Source: a virus
Reading direction: 5' to 3' (one strand)
Virus record (IMG/VR): IMGVR_UViG_3300009180_000124
Span: 1 to 33,264 of that record
Length of the DNA stretch: 33,264 bases
In this document: positions 1-8,172 of the stretch, piece by piece
Position numbering within the stretch: position 1 is the first letter of the stretch
Layout: each line of letters starts with the position of its first letter
Notes under the pieces: model-generated
Database searches by the model: none
The model's input: only the letters and a program-made list of their open reading frames with translations
What the model was told of the DNA's origin: nothing
Program-made: the position numbers and the translations under genes

Positions 1-2442
1 ACTACTGGGCCAACATTAACCCGCACTACTATTCTATCGTCTTCTAACTCCAATACGGCTGTATCTACTTTTACTTCTCCGCTTTCTGTTTGGGTGGACT
101 ACCCCGCTGGTAAGTCTGTATATAAAGATGCAAATGGTGTAATTACTGGCTACCCAATTTCAGGCGGCACAATAGATAACACAGTTATCGGTGGAACTAC
201 CCCTGCGGCTGGTACATTTACTACGATTACAGGACAGACAGGGCGGTTAAATGGTACTGGGCAAAATTTATTTACACAATCACAATTATTTTCTACTTGG
301 AATGTAGCTTCTTTGGGTTTGGTTTCTGGGGGTTCTACAGACCCTTTAGGTACATCAACAGCTTCTACAATAATTGCCGATGGAACAACTGCGGCTCATG
401 CACTACAGCTTAATATTAACCAAAGTAATATTCCTATTACTACTTCTGTATACGCTAAAGCAGGAACTAACAACTTTTTACAAATTCGCCTTGGCTCAGA
501 TGGCGTTCCGTATGCCAACTTTAATTTATCAACTGGCGCATTAGGTACTGTTGCTGGCGGTACTGCGACTATCACAGCATCAACAAATGGTTTTTATCGT
601 TGCACATTTACCGTAACTTCTGCAACAGGAACGGCAATAGCATTTAATATTGTTACTTCAGGAACAGCCACAAGAAACGAATCTAACTCACTAGCAACTT
701 CTGTAATTATTTGGGGCGCACAATACGAACTTGGTACAACTGCAAACACTTACATCCCCACAACCACTACAGCAGTTTACGGAACTCCTACCCTATCTTT
801 TAGTGGAGTATCTACTCTAGGCTTAGAATCTAACGGATCATTATTCCTACAACCAGCAGGTACAGGCGCATTACAAGCCCAAGCAACTACTTCATCAGCA
901 GTAGGCGGTAACGCTAGGGGTGCTAATGCGGTTGATTGGCAGACTAGTAGAAGTGCGGCATCGCAAGTTGCTAGTGGCACTGCTTCTGTTATTGGTGGTG
1001 GACAGGGAAATACTGCAAGCTCTTTATATGCTTCTCTAGTAGGTGGATTGAATAATACTTCTAGCAATATAGGCACTTTTGTTGGTGGTGGTCAAGGCGT
1101 TACAGCAACAAGAGATTACGCAGTAGCCACAGGGGGTATATCAAATGCTTCAACAGGCTATTTCAACTTTATTGGTGGTGGTGCAAGTAATTCAGGAACA
1201 GCCAATGCCGCAGTAACAACTAACACAACAACTATTGCTTTAACTGCTCAGACTACTGTTTACTTGTCTTCTGCTAATGCCAACATCAGAGTAGGCGCAT
1301 TAGTAACTGGTACTGGTGTATCAAACTACACCTACGCCACCTCCACAGTAACTACTGGTACTCCAGCAGTAATGAACACTTCTACTATTAGCGGAACAAC
1401 GCTTACTGTTGGTTCTTTAGCATCAGGCACAATTATTGCTGGTCAAAGACTTACTGGTACTGGTGTATCTGCTGGTACTTATATTGTTAGTGGTGCTGGT
1501 TCTACTTGGACAGTTACTCCTTCTCAGACAGTAGCATCTACAACGATTACTGGTACAGCTTATACATTCACAATCAGCCAAAATGCTACAACTGCCGCTG
1601 GTGTTACTTTATCTTTTTACACACCTCATGGAGTAGTAGTCGGTGGTGGTAATAACCAAGCTACAGGTTCATATAGCTTTATTGGTGGTGGTGGTAATGC
1701 TGGCGTGTCATCAGAGCGAAATGTCGCATCAGGCGATTGGGGTTTTGTTGGTGGTGGTAGAAGCAATACAGCAAGTGGTATTGGTGCTGTTATTACTGGA
1801 GGCGGAATAGGCGCAAACGGAGTTTCTTTTCCTAATTTTAGCTCTGGTGCAAGCAGTTTTATTGGAGGTGGAGCAAATAATAACACTTCTAATAATTATG
1901 GCGGTATTTTGGCTGGATTTGGAAATATTTGTAGTGGAGTATCTGCTACTAACATTGGCGGCAGACAAACAACTGATAGAGGAATTAACGGAATTACTGT
2001 TATAAATGGAGGTGCAAACCCATTAGGTGCAAACGGCAATGACCAAGCCTGTATATTGACTCTTGCTCGCCAAACTACCGATGCAACTGCTACAGCCCTT
2101 ACTTCTGATACAGGTGCGGCAGGTTCTACAAACCAAGTAATCTTACCTAACAACTCGGCTTATTACTTTAAAGGCTCTGTTATTGCTAATGTAACAGGTG
2201 CGGCTAACGGTGCCTCATGGAGTTTTGAAGGTGCAATTATGAGAGGTGCTAATGCGGCATCTACAGTCTTTATTGGAACACCACAACTTAATAGAGTTGC
2301 CACTACTACTGGCGCAAGCACTTGGGTTATTGCCCTAACTACTGACACAACCAACGGCGGACTTAGAATTACAGTCACAGGCGTAGCCGCAACAACAATA
2401 CGTTGGGTCGCCAAAGTCGAAACTACAGAGGTAACATACTAA
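1..2442 (+). CDS. tail fibre / receptor-binding protein with YadA-like repeats (5' end outside window)
   Basis: The reading frame is open from base 1, so the start lies upstream; the GTG at 94 is only an internal codon. The first residues (TLTRTTILSSSNSN, then VDYPAGKSVYKD) resemble the N-terminal region of many phage tail fibres. A beta-sandwich, CBM-like stretch follows at about 255-770 and ends in a WGAQYELG...YIPTT signature typical of phage carbohydrate-binding jelly rolls. From about 980 to 1980 there are glycine-rich units (IGGG.N.ASG..S) like the left-handed rolls of YadA/Hep_Hag heads. The last ~120 residues form a conserved fibre C-terminal domain. It is homologous along its length to the next gene, with which it overlaps at TAATG. 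Expected role: trimeric fibre binding the host surface. The family assignment is by motif; receptor binding is inferred. Confidence 0.85.
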   Translation, partial: TTGPTLTRTTILSSSNSNTAVSTFTSPLSVWVDYPAGKSVYKDANGVITGYPISGGTIDNTVIGGTTPAAGTFTTITGQTGRLNGTGQNLFTQSQLFSTWNVASLGLVSGGSTDPLGTSTASTIIADGTTAAHALQLNINQSNIPITTSVYAKAGTNNFLQIRLGSDGVPYANFNLSTGALGTVAGGTATITASTNGFYRCTFTVTSATGTAIAFNIVTSGTATRNESNSLATSVIIWGAQYELGTTANTYIPTTTTAVYGTPTLSFSGVSTLGLESNGSLFLQPAGTGALQAQATTSSAVGGNARGANAVDWQTSRSAASQVASGTASVIGGGQGNTASSLYASLVGGLNNTSSNIGTFVGGGQGVTATRDYAVATGGISNASTGYFNFIGGGASNSGTANAAVTTNTTTIALTAQTTVYLSSANANIRVGALVTGTGVSNYTYATSTVTTGTPAVMNTSTISGTTLTVGSLASGTIIAGQRLTGTGVSAGTYIVSGAGSTWTVTPSQTVASTTITGTAYTFTISQNATTAAGVTLSFYTPHGVVVGGGNNQATGSYSFIGGGGNAGVSSERNVASGDWGFVGGGRSNTASGIGAVITGGGIGANGVSFPNFSSGASSFIGGGANNNTSNNYGGILAGFGNICSGVSATNIGGRQTTDRGINGITVINGGANPLGANGNDQACILTLARQTTDATATALTSDTGAAGSTNQVILPNNSAYYFKGSVIANVTGAANGASWSFEGAIMRGANAASTVFIGTPQLNRVATTTGASTWVIALTTDTTNGGLRITVTGVAATTIRWVAKVETTEVTY
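751..797 (+). repeat. 47-bp exact repeat, copy 1
   Basis: Identical to 3078-3124. It encodes the end of the jelly-roll domain (YIPTTTTAVYGTPTLS) in the first fibre gene. Confidence 0.9.
872..950 (+). repeat. 79-bp exact repeat, copy 1
   Basis: Identical to 3199-3277. It encodes the linker (LQAQATTSSAVGGNARG, then NAVDWQTSR) between the jelly roll and the glycine-rich repeats. Confidence 0.9.
1345..1391 (+). repeat. 47-bp exact repeat inside fibre insertion domain, copy 1
   Basis: Identical to 3669-3715. It encodes part of an insertion (STVTTGTPAVMNTSTIS) that interrupts the YadA-like glycine repeats in both fibres. Confidence 0.9.
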
Positions 2443-4751
2443 TGGCACTAGAATTTGACCAATTTACAAATACGCTTTCTGTAGAAGATACAGTCAACGC
2501 AAACTCATCTTTAAACCTAACAGGCCAAGGCACAGGTACAGTTAACCTAAAAGGTACTGGGCAGAATTTATTTTTACAGTCTAATGCGTTTACTACTACT
2601 TGGGCGAGTCAAGCTGATTCTGCAACAACAGGACAAACAGACCCATTTGGAGGGTCTACTGCTTGGACGCTTTTGGCTGATGGAACATCAAATTCGCATG
2701 GAACTATTCAATCAATTTCTTTGGTTTCAGGAATTACATATACACAATCTTGGTACCTTAAAAAAGGCACAAATAACTTTGCACAAGTAAGATTTAGTGC
2801 CACTTTTGGCGGAGCTTATGCTAACTTTGATTTAAATAATGGTGTTGTAGGAACGTTAGGGCAATCTTCTGGAAACACCCCAACATCTTCAATTACATCA
2901 GTTGGCAATGGTTGGTATAGATGTACTATTACTATATTAGGAAGCGTTTCTGGAAATGCGCCTTGTGGTGTTTATATTGTCACCTCTGCCTCTGCTGTTA
3001 ATGCTGAATTAAACACTCTAACAACTTCAGTTTTAGCCTATGGCGCACAACTAGAAATAGGTTCTATAGCTAACACATACATCCCCACAACCACTACAGC
3101 AGTTTACGGAACTCCTACCCTATCATTCTCTGGAGTATCAACTCTAGGCTTAGAATCAAACGGCTCATTATTCCTCCAACCAGCAGGAACAGGCGCACTA
3201 CAAGCCCAAGCAACTACTTCATCAGCAGTAGGCGGTAACGCTAGGGGTGCTAATGCGGTTGATTGGCAGACTAGTAGGGCTGGTGCTGGTGCAGTAGCTA
3301 GTGGAGCTTATTCTTCTATTTTATGGGGTAATAATACAACTGCTAGTGGTTTTTATTGTTCTGCTTCTGGAAACGGAAATGCTGCTCTTGGGGTTGCTTC
3401 TTATATTGGTGGCGGAAGTGCAAATAATGTTAATTCACCATATAGTACAGTTGTTGCAGGGTACACAAATACTTCCGCAGGATATTTTAATTTTATAGGT
3501 GGTGGCTTTACTAACTCTGGAACATCCGCTTCTGCTGTAACTACAAATACCACAACTATTGCAGTTAGCGCAGGAACAACTTTCTATTTATCTTCTGCTA
3601 ATGCTAATATTAAAGCAGGACAATTAATAACTGGTACTGGAATTTCTTCTTACACCTACGCAACATCTACAGTAACTACTGGTACTCCAGCAGTAATGAA
3701 CACTTCTACTATTAGTGGAACAACGCTTACAGTCGGCTCACTTTCTAGTGGAACAATCGTAGCAGGACAAGTCCTTACAGGTACAGGCGTTACCGCAGGA
3801 ACTTATATCGTATCTGGCTCAGGTCTTTCATGGGTGGTTAGCGTTTCTCAGACTGTTGCTTCAACCACAATCACAGGAACAGCGTACACATTTACCATCT
3901 CACAAAACGCAACTACAGTGGCTGGTGTAACCCTGTCTTTCTATACTCCGCATGGTGTTGTGGTTGGCGGAGGAAACAACCAAGCAACAGGAGCATATAG
4001 CTTTATCGGTGGCGGTGGTGATGCTGGAACTGCGGCCAATAGGAATAGTGCTGTAACTGATTGGAGTACGGTTGCGGGTGGTAGACAAAATACTGCTGGA
4101 ATTGGGACTAATCACTTTGTATTTATTGGTGGTGGAAACAATAACCAAGCAACAGGATTTGCTTCTGTAATTACTGGTGGCGCAAATAATATAGCTAACC
4201 AACAATATGCTATTGTTTCAGGCGGAATTAATAATGTTTCTAATGGTCAATTTTCTACTATTATTGGTGGTAGTTTTGGCACAAATAGAGGCATTAGTGG
4301 GATGGTTTCTTCTTCATACTCATTCGCACCTATTGCTCAATCAAATGGAATTACACAAGGAGGTAATTTAATTCTTGGTCGCCAAACTACAGACGCAACT
4401 GCCACAGCATTGGCTTCTGATTCAAGTGCCGCAGGTTCTACAAACCAAGTAATCATGCCTAACAACTCTGCTTACTTCTTTAGAGGTGAAGTAGTTGCTG
4501 GTGTAACTGGTGGTGGTAATACTAAAGGCTGGACTATAGAAGGTGTTATTAAGCGTGGTGCTAATGCTGCATCTACTACATTAGTAGGCTCTACCGTTTT
4601 ATCTTCTTATGGCGATGCTGGCGCAGCAACTTGGACTATTGTATTAACAGCCGATACTACCAACGGCGGACTAAGAGTAACTTTTACAGGGCAGGTGGCA
4701 ACAACAATCAGAACGGTGGCGCAGATTAGCACTACTGAAATGACTTATTAA
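2442..4751 (+). CDS. tail fibre / receptor-binding protein, tandem paralogue of the preceding gene
   Basis: This 769-residue protein starts at the ATG inside TAATG (2440-2444), preceded by an AGAGGT ribosome site; an upstream TTG at 2403 is not needed. Residues 1-40 are a short N-terminal segment, and about 41-215 a CBM-like beta sandwich ending YGAQLEIG...NTYIPTTTT. YadA-like glycine repeats (YIGGGSAN, FIGGGNNNQATG) follow, then the same C-terminal domain as the neighbour. The N-terminal tip differs from the upstream protein while the middle and C-terminus are shared, so the two may form alternate or stacked fibre segments. Three stretches of DNA are identical to the upstream gene, pointing to recent duplication or gene conversion. 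Phage fibre identity is well supported; the ligand is unknown. Confidence 0.85.
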   Translation: MALEFDQFTNTLSVEDTVNANSSLNLTGQGTGTVNLKGTGQNLFLQSNAFTTTWASQADSATTGQTDPFGGSTAWTLLADGTSNSHGTIQSISLVSGITYTQSWYLKKGTNNFAQVRFSATFGGAYANFDLNNGVVGTLGQSSGNTPTSSITSVGNGWYRCTITILGSVSGNAPCGVYIVTSASAVNAELNTLTTSVLAYGAQLEIGSIANTYIPTTTTAVYGTPTLSFSGVSTLGLESNGSLFLQPAGTGALQAQATTSSAVGGNARGANAVDWQTSRAGAGAVASGAYSSILWGNNTTASGFYCSASGNGNAALGVASYIGGGSANNVNSPYSTVVAGYTNTSAGYFNFIGGGFTNSGTSASAVTTNTTTIAVSAGTTFYLSSANANIKAGQLITGTGISSYTYATSTVTTGTPAVMNTSTISGTTLTVGSLSSGTIVAGQVLTGTGVTAGTYIVSGSGLSWVVSVSQTVASTTITGTAYTFTISQNATTVAGVTLSFYTPHGVVVGGGNNQATGAYSFIGGGGDAGTAANRNSAVTDWSTVAGGRQNTAGIGTNHFVFIGGGNNNQATGFASVITGGANNIANQQYAIVSGGINNVSNGQFSTIIGGSFGTNRGISGMVSSSYSFAPIAQSNGITQGGNLILGRQTTDATATALASDSSAAGSTNQVIMPNNSAYFFRGEVVAGVTGGGNTKGWTIEGVIKRGANAASTTLVGSTVLSSYGDAGAATWTIVLTADTTNGGLRVTFTGQVATTIRTVAQISTTEMTY
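3078..3124 (+). repeat. 47-bp exact repeat, copy 2
   Basis: Identical to 751-797, in the same reading frame and at the equivalent place in the second fibre gene. Confidence 0.9.
3199..3277 (+). repeat. 79-bp exact repeat, copy 2
   Basis: Identical to 872-950. Sequence diverges immediately downstream, at the start of the glycine-rich head repeats. Confidence 0.9.
3669..3715 (+). repeat. 47-bp exact repeat inside fibre insertion domain, copy 2
   Basis: Identical to 1345-1391. One mismatch follows, after which similarity continues (GGAACAACGCTTAC in both copies). Confidence 0.9.
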
Positions 4752-4771
4752 TTTTTAAAAGGAGCAATAAA

Positions 4772-5038
4772 ATGGCACTAAAACTATCAGTACCGACACA
4801 ATTTGGCCCATCAGCAGACGAAGCCTACGCTAAGATTACTAACTTCTATGGCACTAAAGACCAACTTCAGGTTCAGGTAGCTATTTACTACAACGAAGAA
4901 GCTCGTCAAGGCAACTTATCTACAGTCAAAGAGAACGCTCATTACATCGCTATGGAAGATTTAAAAGGCGATTTAATTCCAGCTATCTACGAAGTATTAA
5001 AGACTATGGCTGATTACCAAGGCGCTGAAGACTGCTAA
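4772..5038 (+). CDS. small conserved phage protein, function unknown
   Basis: An 88-residue acidic soluble protein with no signal peptide or membrane segment. A strong AAAGGAG site lies 8 bases before the ATG, one of the best ribosome sites on the plus strand. The N-terminal pattern (MALKLSVPTQFG, then EAYAKITNFYGTKDQLQVQVAIY) resembles small proteins often encoded among phage tail-fibre genes, with a likely beta-rich core and a C-terminal helix. It sits between the two long fibres and the 20-residue-repeat protein, so a virion or fibre-assembly role is plausible. I do not recognise a named family. Confidence 0.75.
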   Translation: MALKLSVPTQFGPSADEAYAKITNFYGTKDQLQVQVAIYYNEEARQGNLSTVKENAHYIAMEDLKGDLIPAIYEVLKTMADYQGAEDC

Positions 5039-5041
5039 GCT

Positions 5042-5884
5042 ATGTTCGGTAAACAGCCGATAAGCTCTGGGCCTTTTGTAGAAAGGGGTATTGTTAAGTG
5101 GGGGGATTCCATTACGGAACCTTTTATTATTGACGACATCCCTAGTACAGTTGCGTCTTTTAATAACAACATTACAGAACCTATAACCATAGCCGATACT
5201 GTAGATGGACTGCGCACACTTTTTGCCGTTGTTGTTGAAAACGCATCTTTCCTAGATAGCTCGTCTGTTTTAGCCGCTTTTGCAACTGCAATTGTTGAGG
5301 CTGTTAATTTAGCGGATTCTAGCGTAGTTATTCGCACCCACAACTCAGACCTTACAGAAGCCCTAACCCTAGCAGATACCCCTACCACCACAGCCGTATT
5401 TGCCAGCGTGGTTTTAGAGAACGTTAACCTAGCAGACTCTCAAACTGTAATAGCTAGTTTTGCTGTGATTGTATCTGAGGGTAGTGTTTTAGTGGACACC
5501 CAGTCAGTTCTAGCGGCTTTTGTATCCAGTCTGTCTGAAGCAATTACCCTAGACGACGCCAGCATAGCAATACGCATCCACAACTCAGATGCAGCCGAAA
5601 TTATAACCTTAGCAGACGCCCAGACGGTTATAGCGGCATTTAGTGCTTTAGTAGCGGAAAACGTAGCGATTGCAGATACTCCTGTAGTAATAGCCTCATT
5701 TAATAGTAAAATAGCTGAAAATTTGATATTATTGGACGATCCATTCCCTCGTGGTTGGTACAAAATTAATGATGGTCAAACAACAGCTTGGGCTTCGGTA
5801 AATAATTCAGATGCAAGTACTTGGGGAAATATTGATAATGCACAAACAGTTGTTTGGACTAAAGTTAACAATAGCTACCCATAA
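5042..5884 (+). CDS. virion structural protein made of ten 20-residue tandem repeats
   Basis: A 280-residue protein. Residues 26-225 are ten back-to-back repeats of exactly 20 residues, each opening with Glu and carrying a central hydrophobic-(A/D)-D motif (for example ENVNLADSQTVIASFAVIVS). A partial eleventh unit (ENLILLDD) leads to a Trp-rich C-terminus (residues 236-280) with repeated W...I/VN(D/N) units, a type seen in phage tail and neck proteins. It starts 3 bases after the preceding stop with only a weak ribosome site, so coupling is likely. An elongated beta-solenoid-like tail component is my inference; the repeat architecture is directly visible. Confidence 0.8.
   Translation: MFGKQPISSGPFVERGIVKWGDSITEPFIIDDIPSTVASFNNNITEPITIADTVDGLRTLFAVVVENASFLDSSSVLAAFATAIVEAVNLADSSVVIRTHNSDLTEALTLADTPTTTAVFASVVLENVNLADSQTVIASFAVIVSEGSVLVDTQSVLAAFVSSLSEAITLDDASIAIRIHNSDAAEIITLADAQTVIAAFSALVAENVAIADTPVVIASFNSKIAENLILLDDPFPRGWYKINDGQTTAWASVNNSDASTWGNIDNAQTVVWTKVNNSYP
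5117..5716 (+). repeat. 10 x 60-bp tandem coding repeat with a 240-bp superperiod
   Basis: The ten protein repeats keep exact 60-bp register with no insertion or deletion. Units 3-6 (5237-5476) and 7-10 (5477-5716) form two four-unit blocks: the variants SVLAAF, IR(T/I)HNSD, then AVF/AAF and VIASF recur in the same order, so CGCACCCA at 5333 recurs as CGCATCCA at 5573. DNA identity is diverged, suggesting an old duplication kept by selection on repeat length. Confidence 0.9.
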
Positions 5885-5893
5885 AGGATAAAC

Positions 5894-6721
5894 ATGACAA
5901 CTTTTTCAACAGCATTAAAGCTGGAGCTACCTGGCGACGGGCAACAGTCTGGAACTTGGGGGCAAACAACCAATAAGAACTTTGGAACCCTTGTAGAGCA
6001 GGCAATTACTGGTGTGCGTTCCATTTCCATGATTAATGCAGACTATACGCTTACCACCCTTAATGGAACCTCAGATGAAGCCCGTAACGCTGTAATTATC
6101 GCTACAGGCACAAATTCCAGTATTTGGAAAATTATTTGCCCATTAGTTAATAAGCTTTATGTTATTTCTAACCGGACTACTGGTGGGTTTTCTATTACTA
6201 TTGGCGGGGTAACTGGCACTTCTGTATCCATCTCCAATGGTGTAACAGCTCAGGTTTACTGTGATGGAACCAATTTCTATGCATCTCAGACTGGTTCTGC
6301 GGGCGACTTTGGAATTAGTGGTAATTTAACAACAAACTTTAACTCCACAACGGTTGGCAATAGCTTGGTTGGAGGAACGTTTTCTGTAACTGGAACTTCA
6401 ACTTTTACTGGGGCTGTAGCATTAAGTGGTGGCGCAACCTCTACTACTGTTACCTTACCAGACGCTACAACTAAAGTAGCTACAACAGCTTTTGTTGCAA
6501 ATGCATTAGCCGCCTGGGGTACAAGCGTTGCAATTACTGGCGGAACAATTACTGGAAACTATGGCTTAAATGCTTCTGGTTTATTTAATTCTGGCGGATG
6601 GAATGTAACTCCTAGCGGTACAAAACTATACTTTGCTTATAATGGAACTAATGTTGGATCTTTAGATTCTTCAGGCAACTTCCGCGCACTAGGAAACGTA
6701 TCAGCGTATGCTACCCCATAA
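5894..6721 (+). CDS. phage tail fibre-like structural protein
   Basis: A 275-residue protein starting at ATG after AAAGGATAAAC. The N-terminus (TFSTALKLELPGDGQQSGTW, then GQTTNKNFG) is a common phage structural signature. The C-terminal half has a TLPDATTKVATTAFVANAL segment, typical of tail fibres where it precedes the distal domain. Composition is Thr/Ser/Gly-rich without Cys clusters or membrane segments. It is the last fibre-like gene before the radical SAM gene. A tail fibre or baseplate-associated role is likely; its position in the virion is unknown. Confidence 0.8.
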   Translation: MTTFSTALKLELPGDGQQSGTWGQTTNKNFGTLVEQAITGVRSISMINADYTLTTLNGTSDEARNAVIIATGTNSSIWKIICPLVNKLYVISNRTTGGFSITIGGVTGTSVSISNGVTAQVYCDGTNFYASQTGSAGDFGISGNLTTNFNSTTVGNSLVGGTFSVTGTSTFTGAVALSGGATSTTVTLPDATTKVATTAFVANALAAWGTSVAITGGTITGNYGLNASGLFNSGGWNVTPSGTKLYFAYNGTNVGSLDSSGNFRALGNVSAYATP

Positions 6722-6729
6722 TTGGAGAA

Positions 6730-8172
6730 ATGATGCAATTTGAAATACATGCAGAAAAGAGTTCTAACGATAAAAAGATATTCTTTTACGACAACCAAAC
6801 AAACGTTTTAAAGAGCGAAGATGGTCTTGTATTCAAGTTTCCTGAAACAAACAAAGCATTACAACTTCCGTATGTTTCGTTTGATAAAGACACTCCACTT
6901 AAGAAGTCAAGAAACATCCAATTGCTTAAAATACAAATGGGGTTATCTTGCAACTACTCGTGCGATTATTGCTCGCAAAAGTTCGTTGAGCGTTCAGAAA
7001 CTACTACGGCCAAAGATATTGCTCCCTTTTTGGAAAAGATGAATGTCTTAGAATTTTCTGAAAAAGACGGATTAAAAGTAGAGTTTTGGGGCGGTGAACC
7101 ACTTGTATATTGGAAGACTCTCAAGCCATTAGCAGAAGCTGTTCGTGAGAAGTTTGCTGATTGGGAAGTAAAGCCACAATTTTCCATTATTACCAATGGA
7201 TCTATTTTTACCGAAGAGATTATTGACTGGTTGATGATGATGGACTTTTCAGTATCCATCTCCCATGACGGCCCAGGACAATCAGTTCGTGGCCCAGATC
7301 CATTTGATGATGAAGAAAAAAAGAAACTTATCCTTGGTTTTTATCGCATGATGACTCGATTAAAAAAGGGAATCAGTTTTAATCCAATGCTCAGCGCAAA
7401 AAACAAAAGCCGTAAAGCAATTTATGACTGGTTTGTTAAGCTTACCGGCGATACGCATATTCACCTTGGAGAAGGTAGTATTGTGGATGCTTATGATGAA
7501 GATGGATTAACCAATTCATTGCAGTCATTCCAAGAGCATTTTGATTTCCGTCGCCAAGCGTTTTCAGATTTTCATGTAACTGATGGAAACATTGGTTTTG
7601 TTGGTCAAATTCAAAAGATTGATGAATTTACAAATGCCGTATTAAATCAGGACAGCGCAGACTATCTGGGTCAAAAGTGCGGTATGGACAACGAGCATGT
7701 ACTTGCTGTTGACTTACATGGTAATGTACTAACATGTCAGAATGTATCAGCGGTAGAGGTATCCAAGAATGGGGAATCTCATTTAGGTGGCAACCTTGAT
7801 GATTACGAGAACGTAGCCATTAAGACCTCTACTCACTGGTCTAATCGTGAAGAATGTCCATCTTGTCCAGTATTGCATTTGTGCAAAGGTGCTTGCATGT
7901 TTTTGGACAACAAGTATTGGAAAACATCTTGCGCAAACGCATACTCTGATAATGTAGCTTTGTTTGCCTTGTCAATTAATAAGATGACTGGCTACATTCC
8001 AACATTAATTAAGGCAGAGGGTTTACCCTTAGATCGTCAAGACATTTTTGGTACACACTATACACACGTTGAGAAGCCAGTAAAGAAAATTATTCCAATT
8101 AAAGTAATTAGTGAAAAAGTTGGGTCTATTGACAATATTGAAGTATATGGAAAATCAAAGGTGGCAGTATGA
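6730..8172 (+). CDS. radical SAM/SPASM domain enzyme (candidate peptide maturase)
   Basis: A 480-residue radical SAM enzyme. The [4Fe-4S] SAM-binding motif C74-x3-C78-x2-C81 is present, followed by GGEP (121-124), ITNGS (154-158) and SISHDGPG (176-183), all expected in the TIM-barrel core. Residues 317-401 match the seven-cysteine SPASM motif in full: C317, G331-x4-C336, C376-x2-C379-x5-C385-x3-C389, gap, C401, so two auxiliary clusters are expected. This is the architecture of anaerobic sulfatase maturases and of enzymes making thioether or C-C bonds in ribosomal peptides. Two starts are possible; GGAG at 6724 fits the second ATG (6733) better. Its stop overlaps the ATG of the Asn/Cys-rich protein (ATGA, 8169-8172), suggesting that protein is the substrate. 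The family is certain; the substrate is inferred. Confidence 0.93.
   Translation: MMQFEIHAEKSSNDKKIFFYDNQTNVLKSEDGLVFKFPETNKALQLPYVSFDKDTPLKKSRNIQLLKIQMGLSCNYSCDYCSQKFVERSETTTAKDIAPFLEKMNVLEFSEKDGLKVEFWGGEPLVYWKTLKPLAEAVREKFADWEVKPQFSIITNGSIFTEEIIDWLMMMDFSVSISHDGPGQSVRGPDPFDDEEKKKLILGFYRMMTRLKKGISFNPMLSAKNKSRKAIYDWFVKLTGDTHIHLGEGSIVDAYDEDGLTNSLQSFQEHFDFRRQAFSDFHVTDGNIGFVGQIQKIDEFTNAVLNQDSADYLGQKCGMDNEHVLAVDLHGNVLTCQNVSAVEVSKNGESHLGGNLDDYENVAIKTSTHWSNREECPSCPVLHLCKGACMFLDNKYWKTSCANAYSDNVALFALSINKMTGYIPTLIKAEGLPLDRQDIFGTHYTHVEKPVKKIIPIKVISEKVGSIDNIEVYGKSKVAV

Noticed and set aside
1626-1886. minus-strand Pro-rich open frame in the first fibre gene
   Set aside because: It is the complement of the Gly-rich repeats; not a gene.
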